Notes under the pieces: model-generated
Database searches by the model: none
Told to the model about the DNA's origin: nothing
The model's input: the letters and a program-made list of their open reading frames with translations, nothing else
Part shown: in pieces, positions 23,131 to 35,440 of the stretch
Numbering within the stretch: position 1 is the first letter of the stretch
Layout: the number at the start of each line of letters is the position of its first letter
Position numbers and translations under genes: made by a program
DNA from: Taenia hydatigena
Taxonomy: Eukaryota > Platyhelminthes > Cestoda > Cyclophyllidea > Taeniidae
Assembly: GCA_036345935.2 (NCBI GenBank)
Contig: JADWOT020000001.1
Coordinates: 21,509,187 to 21,573,186, forward strand
DNA length: 64,000 bases
Direction: 5' to 3'

Positions 23131-24057
23131 CGTTCTTCCTCTTCAACGCTAAACTTGCAAAATACATTCAATCAACCATCACAACTCAGTGATCCACATT
23201 ACCCGTCATTCCACATTCAAATCATTCAACGCATTCCAACTCAAAACGATGCAAACTCTGCCAAGCAGAAAGTCCACCGTCGTCCAATATCTTACGTCCG
23301 GATTAACACCTCCAGCATCGACAACCCCAAGTCCGCAAAGCATTCACCCCTCTTACCAATTTATCCAAATATCTGCCACACTGGGTTTGGTTTACGCCGA
23401 AAAAAACAAAATCGGTTGTCAGAGCAACAGGAAAATGATAAGATAAACCATCCGCCAGCATACAACTATGCATGAGGAAATACCACTGCAAAACAGCCGC
23501 AAGTAATTGCAAACGAAACATTCCGTCGAAAATGCACGTGCATTTGCCGTCGTATGCTAACCAACTTGACGCGAGCGGTGTCAATACACCAGTTTGCAAT
23601 ACCCCTTCATATGCACGTCCACTTGCCCATTCAACGTGACCAAAAAATACCAATCTGAGGCGAGACAGTTAAGGGGCACATCGAAACACCCCCTCTCTTC
23701 TATTTGACTTCTGTCGCGCCGAATGGCTCACACAGATACTGAGTTCCAAGCATGCACGGAGTTACTTCCGACTAGTGAATGCAGCATTCGACTCCCAGCC
23801 ACAGATCAGCCATCACAACAAATGACAACATAGCATTAGGCTTCAACTAAGGATAATTCACTCACCTCCTCGCTTGCATCACATCATCGCAAACTGGCGC
23901 AATCATGAGATTGAAAAGACGATCAGGAACATGGAAAGTGTTCCAAGCTCAGAAGAACAGGAAAGCAATCGGCTCCTGAAACGTTGCACATTGATGCGCA
24001 TTAACTGGTCCGACTACTCCAAGTGCACAAAGCAATGGCTTTCCGTTGAACATCAGT

Positions 24058-24490
24058 TCACTGCACCAAACATTGCGTGACGCCGAGTACCGCAAATTCC
24101 TTGCCACAGCAACACGACTGACTGTTTCCAATCCGACGAACATATTTTGCACTCTTGTCACACAGACACGGCACAACTAATCGTCTGCAGTGGCCCAACT
24201 GCCCATCATTCACAGAGCAATTTGATTTGCAGTAAAAATGACGAAGACAAAGGCAGTAACTAATAATGGCGACCAGAAATGCCTCACTGGAATTGGTTCC
24301 ATGCCGCATTAGGTAAAGAGGAACAAAGGAAAGGGTAAAGGTGTAGGGTAAACATGACTGCAACCTTTCTTCGTTTGCAACAAAACGTCCAATGGGAAAA
24401 CCAATGGAGGTGGAGAGTCCATCACCTGCAGTTCTGTTGTTGCCTCGTGATTGCCTTCGTTCCTCCCCCTCCTCCTCCACGTCAGACGTT
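24058..24490 (-). pseudogene. Degenerate MARCH RING-CH exon copy b, frame still open
   Basis: Second decayed copy of the intact gene's exon 2. It keeps the start (EEEGEE..., ANEERL like SVSEERL) and the clear block RRLVVPCLCDKSAKYV, which matches GRLIAPCLCDGSTKYV. A deletion then removes the histidine-cysteine ligands and the conserved CIQRWIEV segment, joining to a NSQSC stretch. The first C-x2-C pair is also altered. The 140-codon frame has no internal stop. A dispersed repeat begins just upstream of it in gene sense, at 24568. Confidence 0.65.
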
Positions 24491-24567
24491 TGCTAAAAGG
24501 AAATATCGTGGTATTCAGTGAACACCACTGCAAAAAGCTAGCAAGCCTCAATCATTTCCGAAACACT

Positions 24568-24936
24568 AACTACAAAGTGCTGCAAGGAATCTGCCTTTCA
24601 GGGATCCGACATGCATCAAGTTGCAAGGCGAATGATACGTTCTTTTGTAGTGGCAAGAGGGATTAGCTCATATAAACCTTGCATGTCTATAAAGTGTTCA
24701 TCTCGTCGATAACACCACATGTAGAGCAGATCACCTTGTTATATTCGCAATTGTGTTCTGTAGCACCCTCAGAGTCACCTCAATCCTCAACGCGAAACTT
24801 AATGGTCATAAAATCTCACAGCAAACGCTCACGCAAAGGGCATCCGCAGCCCAAAACCCTAAATACGATGCAATTAGTGGACTTCAACGAACCGACAGAG
24901 ATCCAGATGAGGCAAGCGAAACAGCACACTTAAACA
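24568..24936 (+). repeat. Dispersed repeat, copy 2 (about 370 bp)
   Basis: Close match to 11165-11533, same orientation and same end points. Its open frame (24679-24933) keeps the last 80 or so residues of copy 1. A short deletion removes a few bases near 24686 compared with copy 1. Confidence 0.85.
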
Positions 24937-26086
24937 AACTTTTAAAAATTAAACCTTAACTAAAAAATAAATTGCAGACTATTAGGAGACACAGTCAAAT
25001 TTTGTTGCAGTTTTTAAATTTTTTTAAACAAATAGAAAACCGGATAAAGCGATTTATTTCTGATCTGTCATTAGATTCCTCACGACGGTAGAAGGGGCTG
25101 GTTTAACAGATTCCTTCTCCGAACAAAAATATTTCGAACTCACAGGGCTCGTGTATTCATGCTCTACTATGTGCAGCACCTTAGCTTTGAATAATTCAGA
25201 CTCTTATGAAGCCGGGCCAAATCGGTTGCTTTGCTTTACACGCCTTCTATCATTTTGCTACGAACGAGGGAAACCCACAAATATTTGCCACTCATGCAGC
25301 CGCAGCTATGCACTACGTGCCTTACAAGTGTTGGTAAAGGGTGGGTTGTTCTTCTTTGCCGTTATGGGGTACCACTACGCGTCTGACTGCACAATGCACG
25401 AGGCCTCGAGTGCATGCGCAATATACGAAATTCTGCAAAATTTACACTTTCGTTGTGGCAGACTTTGACAGTCTCTCGCGCAGTATTGGCGCATGCGCTG
25501 AGGTAACCTGTGTTGATTGATCGCTAATTCATCCTACATCACCATGCGCAATGTTGAGATGTAGTAGAATAGCCACCATTCGCTTAGTCCCTCACCACGC
25601 CACACAATAATGCAATTACCCCTATTCATGAAATTGATTTTCTTATAGAAAAACAATGCATCGTGCCATCCACCTCCTTCGCCTCTAAACGCTTTTTCAC
25701 AGCATTGCCGATTGCGGCATTCATCCCGTCCCCTGTCTAGCCATTCTTTTATAAAATGAGCAAGTAGTCTGCTCGAGGCTCATGTGTTAGCATTCATTAC
25801 TAAGACCAACCCTACAATGCCACAACATTTGCGAATTCTAAACAATGCTTCATGTGTTGGAGTTTGACACCGACGCATTGTTTGCCCACTAATCAACACT
25901 CCGTTCCGCCTAGGTTTGTTGATTCTACTCATTGTACCTTCCTCTGCCCCGTGTGTATTTTTATCTTTCAACAACTGTAGCAACCGTCACTGCACGTAGC
26001 AGTGCAAAGGAAAGAAAAATGTGAAATCACCTGTAATCACCGCCAAAGCACGTTTCGGACACATTGAAAGGGCTATTTATGCTATT
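24937..26086. other. No gene seen
   Basis: AT-rich start, then short frames only (25151-25468 plus, 25780-25983 minus) without recognised domains. Confidence 0.45.
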
Positions 26087-26335
26087 TCAGCAAACTGATT
26101 CAAACATGGCGGGATCGAGCGTATTGATAGGACCTCCCTTAGCGTCAACCCGAAGCAGACGAAAATAGTCAAACTCTACCCAATCTTCTACTACTGTCAA
26201 GTGTTGAGTTTCACTTCTGCCTTTGTTAACCACCCCGCCGAAAGCAGTCGTGGCTCGCTCACTCCACCCATTGCTACGGTCCCGGTTGCAGTTACACCGT
26301 TCTACGATATGCGCGTCACCATCCTTGACATCCAT
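26087..26335 (-). CDS. Unassigned small open frame, 82 codons
   Basis: Starts with ATG and encodes a hydrophilic, charge-balanced peptide (VKDGDAHIVERCNC near the start, VEDWVEFDYFRLLRVDAKGG later) that looks more like coding than its neighbours. No domain is recognised. It could be a small exon or a chance frame. Confidence 0.25.
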   Translation of the reverse strand: MDVKDGDAHIVERCNCNRDRSNGWSERATTAFGGVVNKGRSETQHLTVVEDWVEFDYFRLLRVDAKGGPINTLDPAMFESVC

Positions 26336-27359
26336 GAGAAGTTAGACTAGACCCTATCAACACTTTGTTTTTCTCGAAGCAGGCACGATGGGCTCGAACT
26401 TCTCACCAGTGTCAGTACCACGTCGACGTCTAAGTATATGAGTTTATTGGAGCCATTATATGACCATTTAAAGAGTGAGTAATTACGTTTTTCCCTTTGT
26501 AAAGTGCTTCTTTTTTGCTTGTTTCCACTTCATCGTCTTCCCAGTGGCATTGGTATTAGCAAGAGCAGAACTGGCAGTGAAAGTCTAGCGAGGATTTCAG
26601 AACCTGACCAGAATTAAGCAAGGGCAGATCGCACTTATCTACGTTGATCCCACAAAATATGCTCACATACGGTGTCTTGCATGCACAAGGAGATCATGTG
26701 TTTCAAGTTGGACCATCGTTGGCTGCCGATCATTTGTTCATCATTGTCACTACACTGTTCAAGGGCACCACATACGATGAGGCATCGATGCTGTAAAAGG
26801 AGGCAAAGCATATCACTTCGCCCTCATCGCATACTTCTTCCACATCTCGTCCACACGCTTGTGACACTAATCATGCATTCTTTAGAAGCCTGTGCACTTA
26901 TTCGAGATAATGTACTAACATTGTCGCAACTGACTAGGTCACCAACACGACTTCGGCAACGAGTTCACGCACTGCAAATGGGTGGTTTGCTGATCTGTTT
27001 TCTGTATCCACTGCAATCCTCTTCGGTCAGAGTCTACCTGCAAAGGCTGCTAAACTTTAGTTGAAGGGCATTGCACAGAGGAGTGAGTCGTCGCGAGCTC
27101 CGAGGTCAGAGGGACGGGATAGAGCTGGTGTTAGCACAGATGAATTTGACTATGGCATTGAAAATTAGCACATTGCAAGATTTCACCTTTATTTATTAAA
27201 GATAAGAGGATGAAAGGGCGCAGATACCACCTTTCTTAGTCAGTTCACTCTCACCCATTAATGTCTACAGGATTTCTTGTGCATTGGTGAGTTGGTTTCC
27301 ATTCCGCAGCGAAGAAACCAGTCAGTGGCCAGTGAGGTAGCGCTAGGAATGCGATTGGT
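26336..27359. other. No confirmed gene
   Basis: One 130-codon plus frame (26672-27064) with no known domain. No splice signals or RNA genes recognised. Confidence 0.4.
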
Positions 27360-27683
27360 TCAAATCCACCTGCTAAGAGGAAGCAGCGGCAGTATCGCCT
27401 CCTCCACCAGTCTCTCCCACACATCCAAGTACCCACACTGCCCTCCATCACCTGCCATTACCAAATTGAAGATGGCAATTTATCGCAAAGCATCTTCCAC
27501 CTCATTCTCTCCTGCCTCAAATCCTCCGTCACTGAGGCGGCTGGTGCTAGAGCCGAAGCAAGCTAATGTGCAGACATCTTCCATCTCAACGAAGGTGTCA
27601 TTCATCAACTGCCAATACCCTCCTACCCAAGGAGGGCAAGAAAATAGCCAAGAGATGGAGACAGGCCTCAGCGTGCATGCCAC
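27360..27683 (-). pseudogene. Coding-like frame broken by one stop
   Basis: The minus frame from 27683 runs through an acidic, coding-like stretch (DGGFEAGENEVEDALR), meets one stop near 27480, and then continues open in the same frame with another coding-like stretch (GYLDVWERLVEEAILPLLPL) to a stop at 27360. This pattern suggests a gene or exon with a single nonsense change, or two exons. The family is unrecognised. A plus frame of 171 codons (27277-27792) overlaps and is the alternative reading. Confidence 0.3.
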
Positions 27684-28764
27684 TTACTTACACCTTGTCG
27701 AGTTGGTGTGTGGTAAGAGTACATCAAAACTGCTACACAAATCTATTTCCTCACCTTTCATGGGCCTCCCTTTTAGAGCCAGCACAAGTTAATCTACTAA
27801 TAAATCTACCTGGCTTGTTCAACGCTGGCCTCATCTACCTGGCAGTTGTACTGGTCCACAGGTAGGCCAAATTGTGCATCCCCTCTGATGTGGTCAATTT
27901 GGACGCATTGTGCTCAGCACCAAACGCTTCAGTTCACTCAAACTCTTTATTGTGGAAAGTGGTTTTGTATTCAGCGATGGCGATAGATTCCCACTGACGG
28001 AGCGTCACCGTAGCGTGAGGATGTTTTGGAAGAGATGAATAGCAGAGGAATATTTTTAGCCTCAGATTGTTAGTTACAAATTGTCTTTGACTTCCAGTTT
28101 CATTCAACCCTTCAGCTGCAAGTGAATGCTTTCACTTCGATCTATGCACTCCCGCCACTTCTCGAGTAAAGTAATAAAGTCATGGCAAGGAAGAGGTTGT
28201 AATGTTGCACATTGTTTAAAGAAGCGACACGCACCCTCTGCCATCTTAATAAGCTTCCCTGTAGACCGTCACAGTGCAGTTGATAGTCTACAAATCACCT
28301 CCTCTATAAGCTAACAGTTCACACATCGAAAAGGAAATTAAGACATTTGGGTAAGGTAGACTTAAGATGCGGCAGTTCTGCCCGAGAAAAGGCAGAGAAA
28401 CACTCAGTCGCAAGAAACACCTTTTCTATACACTAGTCAGCTTTGATGTTTAGGCTTAAGAGACAACATCTCTATTCGTTAGATAAAATTTGCTTGGTGT
28501 CATCACCAGGTAGGCTGGCTGTGTCCTCACTGAAGCTGTAATCAGCTAATGCACTATGGATGAGGATCCATCACCAGCTCACACAAGAACTACGAGGATG
28601 ACAGCATGTTCGGAAGGCCATTCCACTGAGTGGAAGTACAGCCTGAAGAGAGTGACAGAAGCACTGTATACAACCACTTATATTACCATCTTGCTTATTG
28701 TTTAACTACTTTATTTTATCAACAATTCAATATATGCCCTTCAAAACTACGCATCGGAGGTCAT

Positions 28765-29170
28765 TGTGTCCATTTCTATGGCAATGGCATTCCATGTGAG
28801 ATCAGTAGCATACCTTTTGCCTAAGTAGACTATGTGACGCTTAAAGTGACAAAAATAATTACAACGTTGTAAGCGCAGCCATGTGGTTTGGGGCACGAAT
28901 CGTGCAACGCCGTCTAATTTCAGCGTTCAAGCCGCATTCCTCCACACCCATTTATACCAGAAGTAGAGTGTTTTGATTGCTTAGACTTGCCTTAACTCGG
29001 CTATCTTATTGTTGCTTGCACTTCAGCAATCGCAAAGCAGCGTTGACCGTCATCGTACTCTCCCATACACTCCAGTGATTTCGGTCGAGTTGGTAAAAGC
29101 AAGATGTTACTCATTTTATTTGAGTAGAGCAAGACAATGACACCCACATTTTAGCGTCGGTTAGATGAAG
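28765..29170. repeat. Segmental repeat, copy 2
   Basis: Diverged same-orientation copy of 12105-12450, with several ordered matching blocks. Confidence 0.6.
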
Positions 29171-29336
29171 GTGGGGGAAAACAAGAACTGAGTCGGAATT
29201 TAAAGGAGCTAATTGTTCATCACTGGGGCCCCACTTTCTATGCAGTCGAAACGAAGCATCGGCTGTACTTATTCCAATTCGCCAATTGTAGTGTGCAACA
29301 CTTTCGTCCACCCAAGAGTCAAACCAATACAGTTAG

Positions 29337-29831
29337 TTAGAGGCGGAAAAGAGACCACCATATTAAACACGTATAATTGAGTGCAGCAGACTTGTCCGAT
29401 AACAACAATTCAACTGGGCTTAGTCTTTGCAACGCTGACAGTCCTAGAGCAAAAAATGATGTTACAAGAATGTAAACAGGGTTTGGAAATGTCCATATAG
29501 AAGAGGATACATAGAAACGAATTTGTGTTTGTAGAAAGATGTAGATTGGGTCAAGAAGAAAAAGCTTCAAGTGAGCTCTCTCTTCTTTGACTTGACAAGT
29601 ACCAATTATGGCGACTAGCAACTGCAAGAGGCACAACAACCTCCACACCATTGTTGGTGGCCAGATACACATGAATTGACGAATGCCACTGCGCTTGCCA
29701 ACGGTTCGCATTGGTGCTAGTGACACCAACAGTGATAGCCTCTCGCCAATCAGTGGGCATTTAGGCACCACGGTGAAGACCTGGATGTGAGGTGCCTGAT
29801 AGTAATTCAAATGACATAGTTCTATCGCCAC
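29337..29831 (-). CDS. Unassigned hydrophobic open frame, 164 codons
   Basis: A minus frame with several hydrophobic stretches, including residues 60-76 and 125-140. A second minus frame over 29551-29760 (WREAITVGVTSTNANRWQAQW...) looks more like folded protein and overlaps it, so which frame is real, if either, is unclear. No known family. Confidence 0.2.
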   Translation of the reverse strand: MAIELCHLNYYQAPHIQVFTVVPKCPLIGERLSLLVSLAPMRTVGKRSGIRQFMCIWPPTMVWRLLCLLQLLVAIIGTCQVKEERAHLKLFLLDPIYIFLQTQIRFYVSSSIWTFPNPVYILVTSFFALGLSALQRLSPVELLLSDKSAALNYTCLIWWSLFRL

Positions 29832-31110
29832 TCCATTTCCTTATTGCCTGAGACAGTCTGTTTACATTTGACGTCTCAGCTACGCCGATTAATCCTTTAA
29901 GCTGTTGTGCCATTTCTCACACCACTTTTATCAACCGTACAATAATTCCTTGTCGCGCTCCCTGGAACGAAGCTCATGGCTTCTTTTGACCTCAGCCTCA
30001 GAACATGACACGACACGATGACATGAGTTAAGCGATGGCAGCTCACTCACACCCCCCAACCCCTTCCCTGTAAGCTCCCCTCACTAACACTCTGTGATCA
30101 CGTGACCGCATAAACGTAACTAACTTTTATTCACCCACATTCCCGTCAATCCATCTACTGATTCATGATGTTGTCTCCACTTGAGGCCATCAACAACGCA
30201 TGATGCCATGAGTGTATCTTTGCAATAAAATAGCGTGCTTCCATTTGGCGAAACAAGAGGCGATCATACTTCAAGTTTCAGTGATAAAAAAGAATCAAGT
30301 GAAGTAAAAATTAGAGCAGAAATTAAAAGACTCTAGCCAGCGCTGTTGTTGTAAGGGCTCGACTGGTGTATCTTCTCGCGTCAGATGAGCGACCAACTCA
30401 CTATCTCAACTGTCAATGGAACTTTCATCAAGGTGCTACTACTGTCGCAGCCTCTGTGCAGCAGTCTGGTTGTTTGGAGAATGTTTAGCAATCGGCTGCT
30501 ACAAAAATAGCGTCAGCATCGCAAGCACTGTACAAGGGTGGATGGATAACACAAACTTCCTTCTCTACCCCAATCTTACTTGCTTATCTGTGCAATTGAA
30601 TGCACCTAGCGCTTTCAGAAGTATGCTTTACAGGAATATTCAACGTTTGGCAAGGTCGGTGACCTTCCCACATCCCCATTCATGTATTAATGAGAGGTAG
30701 GAATGTTCTCCTCAAGATGATGCATTAGTTAGCAGCGCATACGATGCAGTGAATGGTCTGAGGAAGTAAGAAGCCGTTGGTTTAGCACATAAGGATAAGC
30801 AGTCAGACCCTACACCCCAACCCGTACATGTTTAATGGAGAGAGGTATAGCATGAGTGTGCGTATCATTAAAAACGCAATGCTGCATACAAAAGGAAGGG
30901 AGGAAGGGAGGGAGCGCTGTTGTGTGAGAAGGGATCATTGGTTTGCTATGGTCGGGCGCCAGCTTTCGACCGCGACGCTTTGCGCCGTTGAGTAGGAGCA
31001 AACGCAGCCCTGCGTTGTTGAACTACGAAATGCAAAGAAGAGGAAGAAGAAGATTCGCATGCTAGGCACTACTATTGAGGGCTAGATGTCGCTTCCACTA
31101 CGATGCCGGC
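29832..31110. other. No gene seen
   Basis: Only short frames (30416-30700 plus, 30810-31001 minus). A GGAA/GGGA-rich run lies near 30893-30923. Confidence 0.45.
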
Positions 31111-32131
31111 TTAAATAACAATAATTATCCAAAAGGAATCAGATACAAGACTCTGTGAAAGAAGTGGATTAGGAGCGCTATGACATTGTGCACAATTTTG
31201 ACGTAGTGAGGAGGAATTGAGGATACTGTCCTCCAAGCATCCAACTGGAAGCGGAAGGTATGCGTTTAGCTTAGCTTTGGATTTATGTGTGAGGAGATTG
31301 CATTCAACTACTTCGACGGTGCCCTTTGTGGATGCAAATGACATCAAAATAATCCGAAAGTGGACTCCTAGCAAGTTGCAAAAGCAGCTTTGAGGGTCAG
31401 GGAAAGGGATGAGAACTTCACGTACACATTCTAAAAATGCCCTTCTTAGCCAAGACACGTCGGTTGTGTCTATCAATTTCATCCAACACCACATTTTGTT
31501 TAGGTTGCTGGTGTGCATCAGTGTCGGAAGAGGAGGCGCTTATTCGTGAAACGGAGGTTTGAACAGATATGGTTGAGGAAGCTGCTGACACGGGTGCAGC
31601 CTTAACTGCTGTGCTCAACTGAACCCGGGGCCGGTCCACTTGGACACCAAAAGAGGCAGTGAAGGAGGCTGAAAGAGCAGAACTCGTTTGATTACCTAAA
31701 TGTAGCACAAATGCCATAAGTGGCAGGGGAATGTGAGCTGTGAGGAATTCTGTCGGTGATTGCAACATGCATAAAGATTTGCAAGACACAACTGATGGGG
31801 CACAGTCTGAGCACAGTGCACACAAACACGAATCTTGATTCTGTTTTGATGTAGCCTAACCTCAGTAAACTATTCCTTACCAAAGAGGTGTGGCAACGCA
31901 AGTGCAAAGACATAGACGGAAGGTGAGAACGAAAAGGCGTAACTTACGCCTTTTGTGGTGGTGCCGCTCCTTCACCACCTTCGGAAATCTCAGTTTGAGG
32001 AGATTGTCCGTGTGGACCACCCTCCATTCGCCATCACCTTGATGCTGTTGACCGTCGCCCTTGGTCGAGGCGGAACCAGAAATTGCTGATGAAGTTGGAG
32101 GCATAGACGACCGATTGCCATTTGGTTTCAT
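31111..32131 (-). CDS. Candidate multi-exon gene, product unknown
   Basis: Three neighbouring minus-strand frames look like exons. The first (32131 down to about 31948) starts with ATG, encodes a polar stretch then GEWRVVHTDNLLKLRFPK and a His/Lys/Arg-rich run, and meets a strong donor, GTAAGTT, at 31947. The second (within 31418-31825) ends with NVVLDEIDRHNRRVLAKKG. The third (31430 down to 31111) begins after a TTTTTAG acceptor and encodes about 100 residues ending in a stop. I cannot fix the acceptor of the second exon or its donor. No domain is recognised. The strand agreement and the consensus donor are the main support. Confidence 0.35.
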
Positions 32132-33477
32132 GCTTTCTTTTGCGATCTTGAAATCGACTATTCAGATCCTCGTGTATAGCACCACTGAGACAGAAACTTG
32201 AAGGGCTGACTAGATATGGAGATGGGATGATCGCAGTTTAGACGCCATTGGACTGCATTGATATGCGCTCATGCAATGCATTTGATTGGACAATTGGTGA
32301 CTGAGACTAGAAATCAAATGCGGTCACGTTGACAGCCAGGCGTCGAGATGACTGCTCAATCTTATCACATTGACTCGTCTTTGCGTGGTGTCACTTCCAT
32401 ACACCAGCTCGACACAGGCTGAGTTGAGTCGACTGCTGAAGCCTCCACATAGCCATCCCACTTGTACTTCTTGTGCCTTTATTTTGTTTGCAAGCAAGAG
32501 GGGAGAGTGAGGCTTCTACTGACAACGGTGGGTTTGCATCAGTTCTTTAAGTCTTCTGACACTTGACTGAGACGTTGCATCAATTGGCGACTGTCGAAAG
32601 ATAGAGCATGCGCAGGACTGCAAAGCATCGTCTCGAACCACACAGAGTGTGCTGAGCAGAAAGCAGCGCATTGAGGATGCACTAGTTGTGAGGTTAGTTT
32701 GAAGGTGTGAAGGGGCAATTTGGGTTGTGCAGATGTTCCCTACGAAGCAAAGGAAAACTGGTCTAGACGTGATGCAATTCATTGTGGACAATTAATGGTG
32801 CCTTAGAGATAGCAGAGAATAGAGAGGTGGGGAGGAGAGGGAGGAAAGTGGTGACGGTGTGAGAATGAAGTTGGGCTAGTTTTGCAGGAAGTACGCAGGT
32901 TGACGGATCAGTGTGCGTCGACGCGTGTGGGTGACGGTCGCGTCCACTCAGACACCAAAGTGGCCCGATCTGTACGTCAGTAAACACTGTGGTCTACGCA
33001 GTAACGTTTTCTAATTAAACTGCCACAAAGCACACCCTTATTTACGTCCTTGTGGCAAATGTGCCATTAACTAAATGTGTGCATCTCATGTGTTATTTAT
33101 TTGGACGCGTCCAAATCCTAATCGCAGGTGGCAAACGGCTTTTCATGACACCAGCAGTAAGAAATGCGTGTGAGGTGATTGAACACTTTTGCATGGGAAT
33201 GTCTGCATTACGTGAATCGTAGCTTGGTGTTAATTATGGCTTAGACAACCAGTGTGAGGCAAATTATTCAGCCTTATAAAATAAGCAAACTTGTCCTATC
33301 TCAGCGGCTCAGTGATTAGCATGTCACACCACACCCTACTTCACACGCACAAATAAGTGTGATTTCCTCAAACCCACTCCCAGTATCACGACTGCACGCA
33401 AACTGAGTTGTGAGTGGATGGTTGCTGCTCTTCCTCCTCGTGCTCCGCCAACCACAACTTCACTTTGCTTCGGGCTG
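32132..33477. other. No confirmed gene
   Basis: Minus frames 32516-32791 and 32763-32987 have no known domain. They could be upstream exons of the candidate gene at 31-32 kb. Nothing else was recognised. Confidence 0.4.
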
Positions 33478-33861
33478 TTAGCATTGATGTATGTCTGCCT
33501 TCATGTCTGCCAAAACGCACCAACCACCCAGAGATGGTAGCCGAGAACACAATGTTGAGGCTGGTTTAGCAGGTGGAGAAAACTCACATTCTTCAGCTAG
33601 TTGTATGCTGCTTAGTGCACTTGCGGTCAAGAACATTTGTGGTAGGTGATGTACGTAGCACACTTGTTGGCGCTTTAAGCTCTTCGCTTGAAAGTGTTCC
33701 ACACAGCACTTCGTGTTAAATGCTTCCCACTTGTCCAAAAGCCCTTTCGTGAGTTGGAATGTCCAGCCTTTCGCTGTATTGTCGATGCGTGTTTTAGCAT
33801 CTAAATGGTCGCTTTTAACCACACGTTCATGGGCTCGAACAGGAAAGTGGTTTGGAGCCAA
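33478..33861 (-). CDS. Unassigned open frame, 127 codons
   Basis: ATG start followed by a coding-like sequence (KTRIDNTAKGWTFQLTKGLL, residues 23-42), later cysteine-containing. No family recognised. Its first bases overlap the start of the tandem duplication at 33.84 kb. Confidence 0.25.
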   Translation of the reverse strand: MAPNHFPVRAHERVVKSDHLDAKTRIDNTAKGWTFQLTKGLLDKWEAFNTKCCVEHFQAKSLKRQQVCYVHHLPQMFLTASALSSIQLAEECEFSPPAKPASTLCSRLPSLGGWCVLADMKADIHQC

Positions 33862-35400
33862 CTCGTCCTGAGGCAGTATGCGGCTGGGAGAGTAAAGTCA
33901 AATGGCGCAACCGCTACAGCGATTCGTGCGAGTGTGTTTACGATCATTCTACTTGTGTGAGGAAATCAGTGTGCGTTTGCCATTCCTTCCAAGCAGCGCA
34001 GGGACGTGCTTTGCAATGTCATTTCATGCCAAATAGCGACCTTTAGCATCGACAGCCTAATGGATACAATGCATCTGCATTTCAGTTTTCACATGAAACA
34101 GAAGTTATTGCACTCAGTAAACCATTTTGTACGCATGATTTGTACCTCAAATACTGCATTTTACCAGGAGTGGGAGGAGATACAAGTGTGTAAAGGGTTG
34201 AAACATGAACAGCTCCACCTTCCACTTTAAATGTAGCAAACCACTCTCACTCCCACTCAAATCCACTTCAAAGTCTGCCTAAGAAGTAATCATAAACCGA
34301 CGTTGATAAGGTTTGTTGACTTAGTTAAATTAATACAAATCCCATTTACATCATCAATTACTCCTTCAGTAGCTATTCAGGTGCTAAGTAAGCAAATGAC
34401 CTACGATTTAGCCAACATTTGCATTTCACTCTCGGGTTACACTCTTCCTGGCCAATCAAATGCGCAAATATTAGCTAACACGGCTATGCTTACACCTGTC
34501 TTTTGCACGATGAGGCTATTACAAGTTTGTGCAACAAATCCAGTCAGGAACGCTAAGGCCATCATTTAACAGGGTCCACGATTGACACCAAGGCGCCATT
34601 GAATGGGACGGCACAGAAAGAATTGCATGCAAACCCGTGAGACCGCTCCCGAAGCCACATCAGACAATTCAAATGAAATGGCCTTCTATCCCTGGGCACG
34701 ATTACCAATAAGAATTTGTTTTAACACTACAATTAACTAACAAGCATAATCCACACTTCGGATTCAGTTACTCGGACGGACTCTCACTGGGGTGGCATTG
34801 ATCTGACCTCACGCAATCCGCCGCATGACGTGTCTGTGACGTGTTTGGCCCCTCTGTCGTGCCATATTCTCCGCGGTGATGAAACAAAATCTCGCAAATG
34901 CTTCATTTTGGCATGCAAACAATTGTTTTATTACAACTTCATGTTAATCCGTTGGACTTCATTTACATAGACAACGCCTTCAACAAAGTGAATAAGTGCC
35001 TGGCATGGTCTGAAAAAGAGAACCAATGTGATCTTACACTCCTTAAATCCAATTAAGTGAATCTAAAAATGGGAAGAGAAGTTGTCACACACACGACGAC
35101 GTAGCAGTGATAGTGGGATTGTGACACCATAGCGGTGGTTGAGCTGGTCGAAGCGAAAGCTCCCTTCTAGACGAGACTACCAGAGGTTGGCCTAAGCTAC
35201 TTTCTGTCTCTTCTTGCTCTGTTGCAGATAGGCGCCTGCTTCAATCGTCTTAGTTGTGCTTCCCACCGAACCCACGTAGATGCAGTCGTTGCGAGTCATT
35301 GTCGTGGTCGAAGAGCCATACAGATCTCGGCTCTCATAAACCAAATAACTTTTTACTCAAAAGACGTGTGTGTACGTAGTGCTGCTTTTGTGATTTTTTT
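33841..35400 (+). repeat. Imperfect tandem duplication, unit 1
   Basis: Ordered blocks match 35528-36830 in the same orientation: AGGAAAGTGGTTTGGAGCCA at 33841 and 35528, a CGCATGACGTGTCTGTGA-type block near 34823 and 36351, and a GTTGCAGATA block at 35221 and 36745. The offset falls from about 1.69 to 1.52 kb because of indels. A GTTGCAG splice-acceptor-like site is kept in both units. Confidence 0.8.
34303..34569 (+). CDS. Unassigned open frame, helix-like, possible exon
   Basis: An 88-codon plus frame with a coding look and alternating hydrophobic pattern (VDLVKLIQIPF..., LANICISLSGYTLPGQSNAQ..., ANTAMLTP). The pattern is loosely reminiscent of helical-bundle repeats such as those in talin, but I cannot support that name. 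It falls inside unit 1 of the tandem duplication, and I did not find an equivalent frame in unit 2. Confidence 0.25.
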   Translation: MIRFVDLVKLIQIPFTSSITPSVAIQVLSKQMTYDLANICISLSGYTLPGQSNAQILANTAMLTPVFCTMRLLQVCATNPVRNAKAII

Positions 35401-35440
35401 ACATATTTAACCAAACTACTTCATAGAAAGCTGCGAAAGC

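Noticed and set aside
27320..27375. Possible tRNA: A-box-like and B-box-like (GGTTCAAATCC) motifs
   Set aside because: The T-arm stem does not pair and no cloverleaf can be drawn.
27277..27792. 171-codon plus-strand frame
   Set aside because: No domain and low-complexity Ser/Pro content. The overlapping minus strand has a more protein-like reading, although broken by a stop.
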